NCBI RefSeq assembly: GCF_009870125.1
Contig: NC_046681.1
Location: 29,100,001 to 29,164,000, forward strand
Direction of reading: 5' to 3'
Source: Drosophila pseudoobscura
Lineage: Eukaryota; Arthropoda; Insecta; Diptera; Drosophilidae
DNA: 64,000 bases
Shown: positions 56,297 through 64,000 of the stretch, piece by piece
Numbering within the stretch: position 1 is the stretch's first letter
Layout of the letters: every line of letters begins with the position of its first letter
Notes under the pieces: generated by a model
The model's database searches: none
Told to the model about the DNA's origin: nothing
The model's input: only the letters and a program-made list of their open reading frames with translations
Position numbers and translations under genes: made by a program

Positions 56297-56630
56297 ACTG
56301 ATATGAAATACATATGTACATACATACATATATTGCATATAGCGTTAAAGTGCATGGTGAAAATAGGGGGAAATCCCTTTATTTATTAAACTGATATGAA
56401 ATATGTACATACATATATTGCATATAGCGTTAAAGTGCATGGTGAAAATAGGGGGAAATCCCTTTATTTATTAAACTGATATGAAATACATATATTGCAT
56501 ATAGCGTTAAAGTGCATGGTGAAAATAGGGAGAAATCCCTTTATTTATTAAACTGATATGAAATACATATATTGCATATAGCGTTAAAGTGCATGGTGAA
56601 AATAGGGGGAAATCCCTTTATTTATTACAA
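56297..56630. repeat. Four tandem 77-93-bp repeats downstream of asparaginase copy A
   Basis: Units start with actgatatgaaat at about 56297, 56390, 56475 and 56552 and end with aaatccctttatttatta. The first two are longer because of extra tacata steps. Only one unit is present near copy B (about 60323-60398), so the array expanded or contracted after or during the duplication. Confidence 0.9.
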
Positions 56631-56668
56631 AAAACCAATCATCTAATTTTGGTTTGCGATGATCGCAT

Positions 56669-57936
56669 TCATGCCGTGATTTCGCCACGCAAATTCATCT
56701 TCATCAGCTACAAAAACAAATTTTATTATATTATGTGAATTGCTTTCATTTGCAGTTTACCTCAATCTTATTATGGTGCGGTAAATCAGTGCCCAGGACA
56801 TAGGCTAGCTTGGTATACGCTGCCTCAGAAGTCATGTCCGATCCAGATAAAACGCCCAAATCGCTAAGCACTGCTCCAGCATCGTAGATTGCGGCTACGG
56901 AGCCGGACAGGCACTGAGTGCAGTTGACGATGATAACTCCGCGATTGACGGCACTCCGTAGAAGAGAAGTTATCTCGGTCCAGTTTGAGGGTATATTACC
57001 AGAGCCATAGGACTCCAGGACAACTCCCATAATGGGCTCCGCCAGAGCCGATCGAATCAAATCCAGTGACATATCCGGAGTTATTCTCAAGGAGGCCACA
57101 TTCATCTGAAATTCGCCTGTCACAGCGAGTGGCCTAGCTCCGGGCCCTGGGCGTACCAGGAAATTATTTATAATTATGTCACCTTCAAACGTGCCCAGCA
57201 GTGGAGCGTTGGGAGAATCAAAAGCATCCAGAGAGTTGCAATTGACCTTGACCGTTCGATTGCCACGAAGCAGCTTGTTGGCGAAGACCACGCACACTTC
57301 CGGTATTTTATAGCAGCCGGATATGATCAGGGACGAGACGAAGTTGTTCCTGCCATCGGTGCGTGTTTCGTAGATGGGTATCATTGACCCGGTAACGACC
57401 ACCGGCTTATCCAAATTTTCTAGGAAAAACGACAGGGCAGAGGAGGTGTACGCCAGCGTATCGGTGCCATGGAGTACAACAAACCCATCGAACAAATCGT
57501 ACGTCCTCTGGAATTAGCGATTTCTGTGAGATGCATACATATATGTATTTCATTTAAATTTATTTGTAATACATACACCAATATCTTGGGCTATGCGTTT
57601 CCAATCTTTCCCGGCCATATTACTGGAGTCCAGCAATGGATCGTACTCTATGAATTGGTAGATAACCCGTACTGACTGACCTTTTACCAGGGGCAGCGCC
57701 AGGAAGCCGTCTGGGACCTGTAGGCTGGGGTCATGCAGACTGACATCCTTCCGGATGAACCTTTCAAAAGCTTTCGGTTCTGGCACTAATACTAAAAGAT
57801 TCAAAAACACAACACTGAACTGGAGCTATCCGTATGCACTTGGAGGCCTCTTACCACCATTGTCGTTGGGAGTCATCCCAATGGTGCCACCAGTATAGAT
57901 GACAAGGACTCTTTTAAAATTTAGACACTTCGACAT
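56669..57936 (-). CDS. L-asparaginase (cytosolic type I / ASPG-like), copy A
   Basis: Four exons: 57936-57855, 57791-57577, 57507-56761 and 56707-56669, with introns of 63, 69 and 53 nt; phases fit throughout and give 360 aa. Hallmarks: TGGTIG at 15-20 with nucleophile Thr15; HGTDT at 112-116 with Thr114/Asp115; and RGNRTVK ending in Lys186, the third member of the catalytic set, followed by the expected FDSPN. The last exon encodes only a dozen residues (LMKMNLRGEITA), matching the conserved 'NLRGE' end of the catalytic domain. The enzyme hydrolyses L-asparagine to aspartate and ammonia. Ankyrin repeats, present at the C-terminus of many animal ASPG proteins, are absent. Copy A keeps its own upstream DNA, unlike copy B. 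Confidence 0.9.
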
Positions 57937-59560
57937 TTTTACCTACTGGTTTATCAGGTATACCGATCAGAAAGCGTTGCAAACAAGCACTGAACCTATT
58001 TTTTCAACCTAATAGCCAACTTAGCTACCCATAAGATAAAAAAAAAAAAAAATTCTGTACTTCCCCGTAAATTATTTCATGTAGTTTCGTACCTAATCTA
58101 ATCAAAATCTAGCAGCATGTGCTAGCAAATAACACAAAATAACAAAAATGTATAGAAATTTCGTAGAGACATGGACTGTTGGTCCATGACCAACCTTGAA
58201 AACATTGTCCAGCAAAATATTGGGGTTACTTCTTTCTGTTTTTGTTTTTTTCAATTATCTAATCATCTAATAGTATCATCGTCTAAAAACGATAAATACA
58301 TATGTACATTAAGTACCGCGGCGCCTCTCTTGCCCATTTGCTTGGTGCACTCAATAGTTTGCATTTGCTCTTGCATGCTTTCGGTAATAAATTGTGCGCT
58401 CTCCTGTGGTGGTTACGAATTCTTATTATATTTCTGGAAACTGATGAGAGATGGGATTCATGTATCGAATAGGGGGAAATACTTGGTTCCGAAAATCTAT
58501 AATCTAATTTTGGTTATCAAATTCTCAAATTAGCACTGAACTTTATCTTTCGACCTCGTTCTTAATGATAGCCACTCTAAAATAAGGAAATGCAACAACA
58601 AATACTAATTTTGTACTTTCCCGTAAATTGGATCGAGCGTTCGAGCGTTTGATTCGAGTTCATAAGAGGTTGTTGTGTGTTGAAACAGTGGTGAAGGTTT
58701 ATTAATTAGCAATTGGAAATTGGCGACGCCTGCGCATAGGTCGACTACGACGAATTTGGTTTGTAAAAAGGCTGTTTCCTCTTTGTGAAATAAGATAAGA
58801 TTTTTTACATGGCATATTGATTTGTAGGTATTAACGAGCTACCGATTACACTTTTAAGTTGCATTTATTGAATGATTCATTAACAGTTAAATTGAAAGTT
58901 CAAATCCCATATTGACTTGACAAATAGTCGCTAAAATTGGCGAGACTACAAGGTTGGGTGATTTGTTAGTTAAACATATGTAAGAAGGTATTCATGGAAC
59001 TGAAAAACAAATTTTTGCAATATTTATGCAAAGCAATGCTCATTGATGAGCGTTTTAAAAAGGCATTTAATTTTTATAAAGCTATGTTGATGACATTTTT
59101 AATTAGACACACGCCAAACACTTTCATTGGCTGGCGTTCGAGCTGACCCCCTCCCATTGGGCAGAAGGCCTGCAAGTTGCCTGTGGCTATAGATTATGGT
59201 TATTTATGTATATGGCTATAGTTGCGGCATTTCATCCAAGTCCCGACTTCATCATATAAACACTAATGGGCATCAAAGTCACGTAACATGTTGAAAATAT
59301 ACATGTACATATATGGCCAGATTGAAAATGATCGATTGGCCATTTCATTGTTATCCCACAATTTAACATAAAATATTTATTATTCCATATTTAAGTGATT
59401 CTAGAAATTTAGAAAAATTATTTTGAAATTACAAAGAACACATACAAATATGGGATATATATTAAGGTAACCAAGGTGCTATGCTAATTTGCTTTGGTCT
59501 TACATATATATATATGTACATATGTATATCTAATCTATATATTTATATATAATTCGGCGA
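57937..59560. other. Spacer between the asparaginase copies, with degenerate repeats
   Basis: No gene. It contains worn copies of the flanking repeats. 58320-58460 resembles 60205-60330 (a 'gctctcaat..tttgc..ttgctct' block and the 'tttctggaaactgat' end), and 58540-58630 resembles 57985-58075 (gcactgaac .. tagcca .. tgtacttcccgtaaatt). An older round of duplication therefore preceded the recent one. Confidence 0.55.
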
Positions 59561-60315
59561 CTGTATAGAAGGAGATTGCCGTCGCCGAATGTGGTAATGA
59601 TACCGAGTATTTTATTGATAAGCTTTTTTTCTCGATATACTGCGAAATAAAGTTGTACCTAAGACCCGCAAACAGTCTTTTCCCGGTAGTTTCGCAATCA
59701 AAATGGTAGCCTCAAGCGCAGCCTAAGAACCCAAACGAATCAATACTGAGATCCACTTGGAAAGACACATGTCGAAACGGCCCCTGGCATTAAGATGTTT
59801 GGATGTGATTTTCACCTATGTACATATCTCGTAGCGGTTGTCGATATTTGAGAGCCCTCGGTGGCGTAAGACAAGCAGGTGGACAGGAGAAGTGGGACAA
59901 CTTCTACCTAAGGGAAAAAAGCAAAGTAGCTTGGTAAAGGGCCCTAGAACCGTTCTACCAGCATTCTTTGGTTGGAGAGAACAAAAAAATATAGATAAAC
60001 ACGATAATCAAGAGTCAAATTCATTTCTTAGTTGATAGACATTTATTTTTCTTGCTGCACATTTCCACCGATTGAGTAATATTATTGTGCAGTTTTTGTT
60101 TATTAATGCGCGTAAGGTTTTAATAAGTGATTAAATACAAAACTGAAATTGAGCGTCGCTCCGCGTCTTGTTCCGCAACTGGACTAAAATTCTCGCCGAT
60201 CTGCTTCGTGCTCTCAATAATTTGCACTCGCTATTTCTTGCTTTGCGCTCTCCTCTTGTGGTTGGGAGCTCGCTGGGAGCGAATATGCGAGTAAATGGTT
60301 TCTGACTAATCTATT

Positions 60316-61704
60316 TCTGGAAACTGATATGAAATACATATATTGCATATAGCGTTAAAGTGCATGGAGAAAATAGGGAAATCCCTTTATTTATTACAAA
60401 AACCAATCATCTAATTTTGGTTTGCGATGATCGCATTCAAGCCGTGATTTCGCCACGCAAATTCATCTTCATCAGCTACAAAAACAAATTTTATTATATT
60501 ATGTGAATTGCTTTCATTTGCAGTTTACCTCAATCTTATTATGGTGCGGTAAATCAGTGCCCAGGACATAGGCTAGCTTGGTATACGCTGCCTCAGAAGT
60601 CATGTCCGATCCAGATAAAACGCCCAAATCGCTAAGCACTGCTCCAGCATCGTAGATTGCGGCTACGGAGCCGGACAGGCACTGAGTGCAGTTGACGATG
60701 ATAACTCCGCGATTGACGGCACTCCGTAGAAGAGAAGTTATCTCGGTCCAGTTTGAGGGTATATTACCAGAGCCATAGGACTCCAGGACAACTCCCATAA
60801 TGGGCTCCGCCAGAGCCGATCGAATCAAATCCAGTGACATATCCGGAGTTATTCTCAAGGAGGCCACATTCATCTGAAATTCGCCTGTCACAGCGAGTGG
60901 CCTAGCTCCGGGCCCTGGGCGTACCAGGAAATTATTTATAATTATGTCACCTTCAAACGTGCCCAGCAGTGGAGCGTTGGGAGAATCAAAAGCATCCAGA
61001 GAGTTGCAATTGACCTTGACCGTTCGATTGCCACGAAGCAGCTTGTTGGCGAAGACCACGCACACTTCCGGTATTTTATAGCAGCCGGATATGATCAGGG
61101 ACGAGACGAAGTTGTTCCTGCCATCGGTGCGTGTTTCGTAGATGGGTATCATTGACCCGGTAACGACCACCGGCTTATCCAAATTTTCTAGGAAAAACGA
61201 CAGGGCAGAGGAGGTGTACGCCAGCGTATCGGTGCCATGGAGTACAACAAACCCATCGAACAAATCGTACGTCCTCTGGAATTAGCGATTTCTGTGAGAT
61301 GCATACATATATGTATTTCATTTAAATTTATTTGTAATACATACACCAATATCTTGGGCTATGCGTTTCCAATCTTTCCCGGCCATATTACTGGAGTCCA
61401 GCAATGGATCGTACTCTATGAATTGGTAGATAACCCGTACTGACTGACCTTTTACCAGGGGCAGCGCCAGGAAGCCGTCTGGGACCTGTAGGCTGGGGTC
61501 ATGCAGACTGACATCCTTCCGGATGAACCTTTCAAAAGCTTTCGGTTCTGGCACTAATACTAAAAGATTCAAAAACACAACACTGAACTGGAGCTATCCG
61601 TATGCACTTGGAGGCCTCTTACCACCATTGTCGTTGGGAGTCATCCCAATGGTGCCACCAGTATAGATGACAAGGACTCTTTTAAAATTTAGACACTTCG
61701 ACAT
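60316..61704 (-). repeat. Recent segmental duplication containing asparaginase copy B
   Basis: 60316-61704 matches 56548-57936 almost base for base, introns included, with an offset of 3768 through the coding part. The only coding difference I see is a silent GCA/GCT change in the last exon. Small indels occur in the 3' flank (for example gggggaaatccc against gggaaatccc). The identity stops exactly at the start codon, where the LTR begins. Confidence 0.92.
60437..61704 (-). CDS. L-asparaginase, copy B, abutting a BEL/Pao LTR
   Basis: Exons 61704-61623, 61559-61345, 61275-60529 and 60475-60437 encode the same 360 residues as copy A: Thr15 in TGGTIG, Thr114/Asp115 in HGTDT and Lys186 are all kept, and all splice sites are intact. 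Nothing of copy A's upstream region remains. The base before the ATG is the last base of a 380-bp LTR in the same orientation, so any transcript must start in the LTR or farther upstream. Functional competence of the protein is likely from the sequence. Expression is an open question. Near-identity to copy A means a recent duplication or ongoing gene conversion. Confidence 0.88.
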
Positions 61705-62084
61705 TGTGGAAATAATGTTTTTTATCCCCAATCGGCCGACTAATTATTCGAATTAAATAAAATTCGGCGCAGAAATAAAATTGCGATATGTTTTTTAATG
61801 CGTGACATCCAAATTGCAAGTGTGGCTTGCCTGCCCTTTATATTGGCGCTCCGATCGCTGAGCGCAGCTTCGCTCGGCCGACGTCGGTAGGCAGACGCAA
61901 AGCGGAGATAGCGAAGAGCGAGCTGGCAGGGAGCGTTTAGCAGGGCAAGCAAGCGCAACGCTTTAACAAACAAATGAGTGACATAGACATAAGTAACAAA
62001 CAAAATAAGCGGCTGAGGGCCAAGAATTAGGTGCTATTTGGCAAGCAGCTAATCGGCTGGGTTCTGCCGATTGTTCTTCGAACA
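61705..62084 (-). mobile_element. 3' LTR of a BEL/Pao retrotransposon
   Basis: Read on the minus strand the LTR runs from TGTTCGAAG (62084) to TTTCCACA (61705), 380 bp with TG..CA ends. A purine-rich tract (acggggggtgaa) stands immediately before its 5' end, as expected for the plus-strand primer site. The upstream Gag/Pol reading frame ends inside the LTR, starting with the Cys codon TGT that forms the LTR's first bases. A TATAAAG lies at 61842-61836. The downstream neighbour is the ATG of asparaginase copy B. Confidence 0.85.
61836..61842 (-). promoter_or_regulatory. TATA box inside the LTR
   Basis: TATAAAG on the minus strand. It predicts a transcript start near 61810, about 105 bases upstream of the asparaginase copy B start codon, with no intervening coding start of the element. 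Confidence 0.5.
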
Positions 62085-63602
62085 TTCACCCCCCGTTGGA
62101 AGGCAAAGGCTTTCAACAGATCCATCCTGAAGGGGCAGAACCGCTATTTTTCCAACGGCCCTCTTGAAGATGCTTGCTTGGGCGCAGCTGGCGGCTACGC
62201 TGGGTTGATCGTCGAACGCAGCAATCGGCGCTTCTTTACGAAGGCGGCTTGTCGTGATTACGTCTTGATCATCGGGAACCTCTGTAATTGCATAGAATGG
62301 CAGGAAATTTGGCATTGTAGAAATTTTTGAAAGTTGAATTTCATTTAGCGTGGATATGTAGGTTTTTAATATATGGAAAAGTTCGCGCTGCAGTTCCTGA
62401 TTCTCCGATCGCAGTTTTTCCACTTGCACCTGGCACTGGAGCAGCTGCTTCCTGCATTGCTGCTCTACGTTTTGGTACTCCAGCGTTGTGGGTCGAAAAT
62501 CGTCAATAGAGATGCCCGAGGAATTTTCAAAAGCGGCTAAAGCTGCACGCTTATTCTCCGAGCTATCAATGCTTCCTGATACTATCCAACTAAGTTTTGT
62601 CTCCTGCAATGTTGGCAATTGGGCTGACAGTCGAATCTGTCCGACGCACATTAAATCGAAGAACAAACCAGAACCTATCAACAGATCGATACGTTGGGGC
62701 TTGGCGAAATTACGATCAGCTAGTTTTAGATTATTCGGCATTGGCCAATCCTTTGCGTCTACGCCGAAGTTAGGCTGCATTTCCGTAATTGAGTTGGTGA
62801 CAATTGCAGCGAAGGAAGCTCGATAGCTTGCGTCCTGGGATTGTACAACTATATGTACAGACTTGCTCGATGGTAGAATGGAATCTCCGATTCCAGCGAT
62901 GTGAACATAAGACGAGCGATGATCCAACTGCAACTGATCAGCGAGTCTAGATGTTACAAAGTTTGCCTGTGATGCAGAATCCAAAATGGCACGACATGGG
63001 ATAAGTGCTCCATAACGATCTGTTACATGGACGAGGGCAGTAGGTAGCAACACGTTCTGGCTAGGCTGAGATTTCTGGATCGAGGGGGGAGGGCTAGAAC
63101 ACCCGCTTGCTAGAAGCACAGTCGCGGCCTCTTGCTGGATCGATTCCTCGGCCGGTGAAGAGGAAGATGAAGCACCAGCTCCCGATGGAATGTGGAGTAG
63201 CGTGTGATGTTTGGCCTGGCAATGCCTGCAAAGTCCTGACCTGCACCTCTGCAATTCATGGCCTTTGTTGAGGCAGTTCAAACACAAGCGGCTCTTCTTT
63301 GCTTCTTTGTATCTTTCAAACGCAGAGAGATTCAGGAATGCCTGACATCTAGATATGTAATGCTCGGAGGAATTGCAATGGTTACATATGGGGTTAGGAT
63401 GGTCGTTACTGGAGGTGATAAGGGTGACAGGTTTGTTTTCTCCCACCTGTTGACTAGGACTTGTGGCCATGGCTGATCCCAAATTCTCCAGCATCTGACA
63501 TCTCGCTTCCAAAAATGAGGCCATGCTTGACCACCGAGGCAGTCCTGACGTCGGCAAGTTCTCTTCCCATTTCTCCTTTGTTTTGTGGTCCAGTTTCGTG
63601 CC
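62049..63602 (-). CDS. Gag/protease part of a BEL/Pao element with RT-integrase region replaced
   Basis: An open frame of 556 codons reaches from 63719 to the stop at 62049; BEL-like similarity starts around residue 40 (TKLDHKTKEKWEE, about 63602), so the first residues are probably flanking DNA. Three zinc knuckles follow at residues 112-125, 146-159 (both C-x2-C-x4-H-x4-C) and 164-176 (C-x2-C..H..H). A retroviral-type aspartic protease has ILDSAS at 246-251 (Asp247). The segment up to 'SWIVSG' (about 382) is the usual lead-in to reverse transcriptase. Instead of RT, RNase H and integrase, about 107 residues of a different kind follow (409-515, with a coiled coil at about 416-460), and the frame ends in the BEL Pol C-terminus (FKRAVGKIAVLPL..LPTGGEC). 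The element cannot encode its own replication. The uninterrupted frame is notable. Confidence 0.8.
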   Translation of the reverse strand, partial: GTKLDHKTKEKWEENLPTSGLPRWSSMASFLEARCQMLENLGSAMATSPSQQVGENKPVTLITSSNDHPNPICNHCNSSEHYISRCQAFLNLSAFERYKEAKKSRLCLNCLNKGHELQRCRSGLCRHCQAKHHTLLHIPSGAGASSSSSPAEESIQQEAATVLLASGCSSPPPSIQKSQPSQNVLLPTALVHVTDRYGALIPCRAILDSASQANFVTSRLADQLQLDHRSSYVHIAGIGDSILPSSKSVHIVVQSQDASYRASFAAIVTNSITEMQPNFGVDAKDWPMPNNLKLADRNFAKPQRIDLLIGSGLFFDLMCVGQIRLSAQLPTLQETKLSWIVSGSIDSSENKRAALAAFENSSGISIDDFRPTTLEYQNVEQQCRKQLLQCQVQVEKLRSENQELQRELFHILKTYISTLNEIQLSKISTMPNFLPFYAITEVPDDQDVITTSRLRKEAPIAAFDDQPSVAASCAQASIFKRAVGKIAVLPLQDGSVESLCLPTGGECSKNNRQNPAD

Positions 63603-63605
63603 TAT

Positions 63606-64000
63606 GATGGATCTGCATGGGTATCCAAAGATTCGGACCCCTAAGCAAGCCTTCCGTTTTGTTCTATGTACATATGTCATATTTTTCCGTTTGCACTGGT
63701 CTTTTGCATAATGATTCATAACTGTGGCTGTTGCTGTGGCTGTGTATCTGTACCGCTCCCTCGTGTTCGATTCTTGAATTCAATGTACATGTCGGTGCTA
63801 TCTTGTTCTTACAAATCGCGTGCTGATCGAGCACTTGCCGTTGCCGTTCCCATTCCCCCTCCCTGGCACAGATCCGATTCTGCTTTTGCTTCGCCCCGTG
63901 TTTGACAAGAGCGCTACACACGGTTTTAATGATTCCCTGTGGTCTGTGGACGTCGAAGCTCCAATAAGAATTATGACTTTTTCAATGTGATTTCATTAAT
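63606..64000. other. DNA beyond the BEL truncation point
   Basis: Similarity to BEL Gag stops at about 63602. Beyond it are a TACATATGT word (63668-63676), TGGCTG/GTTGCTG-type low complexity and no convincing frame. It does not resemble the upstream flank of asparaginase copy A, so the 5' half of the element and the lost asparaginase upstream region are not seen here. Confidence 0.5.

Noticed and set aside
1-64000. CRISPR arrays, bacterial operons, rRNA or tRNA genes
   Set aside because: No regularly spaced repeat array, Shine-Dalgarno-linked genes, rRNA signatures or tRNA B-box sequences were seen; the window is a eukaryotic nuclear sequence.

Overview
The window is nuclear DNA of a Drosophila-like fly. 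The evidence is: spliced genes with short introns (about 45-100 nt, GT..AG), TATA/Inr and DRE (TATCGATA) promoters, AT-rich spacers full of CA/CTG-type simple repeats, fly-type gene families (Otu-like, BEN-domain Insv/Elba type, clip-less trypsin-like protease closely resembling D. melanogaster CG3355) and a BEL/Pao retrotransposon. Several families point to the Muller B arm (D. melanogaster 2L, about 24-25), and the frequent ACATATGT and TACGAGTA words suggest the obscura group; both placements are inference from memory, not a search.

Layout. 1-5 kb: a small acidic Cys-rich protein gene (minus) shares a divergent promoter with two DRE sites with a decayed ubiquitin-conjugating enzyme copy (plus); then an Otu-type gene (plus). 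5.6-12 kb: an unrecognised 378-aa gene (minus) with a clear TATA+Inr promoter, then a three-exon gene (minus) whose protein I reconstruct as 973 aa by joining exons with matching phase; its 1.4-kb second intron contains a complete BEN-domain gene on the opposite strand. 12.5-14.8 kb: two tandem RING-finger genes related to each other, each preceded by a copy of the same 17-bp motif, which at the first gene is half of a perfect 28-bp-arm hairpin. 14.9-15.7 kb: a dispersed repeat relic. 15.7-40.4 kb and 41.6-56.1 kb: gene-poor DNA in which I find no convincing coding gene, apart from a broken third RING copy (31.8-32.3 kb) next to the tail of a non-LTR reverse transcriptase, and a three-exon trypsin-like protease (40.5-41.5 kb, minus). 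56-62 kb: two virtually identical four-exon L-asparaginase genes (minus), about 3.77 kb apart, embedded in a segmental duplication. 61.7-63.6 kb: a 5'-truncated BEL/Pao element in the same orientation, whose 380-bp 3' LTR ends exactly at the start codon of the second asparaginase copy.

How parts work together: there is no operon logic here. The most informative arrangements are the nested antiparallel gene pair, the local birth and death of RING genes, and the asparaginase duplication in which the native upstream region of one copy has been replaced by a retrotransposon LTR with its own TATA box. Coordinates of exons were worked out by hand from splice signals and phase; protein family names are from recognition of motifs, not from database searches.
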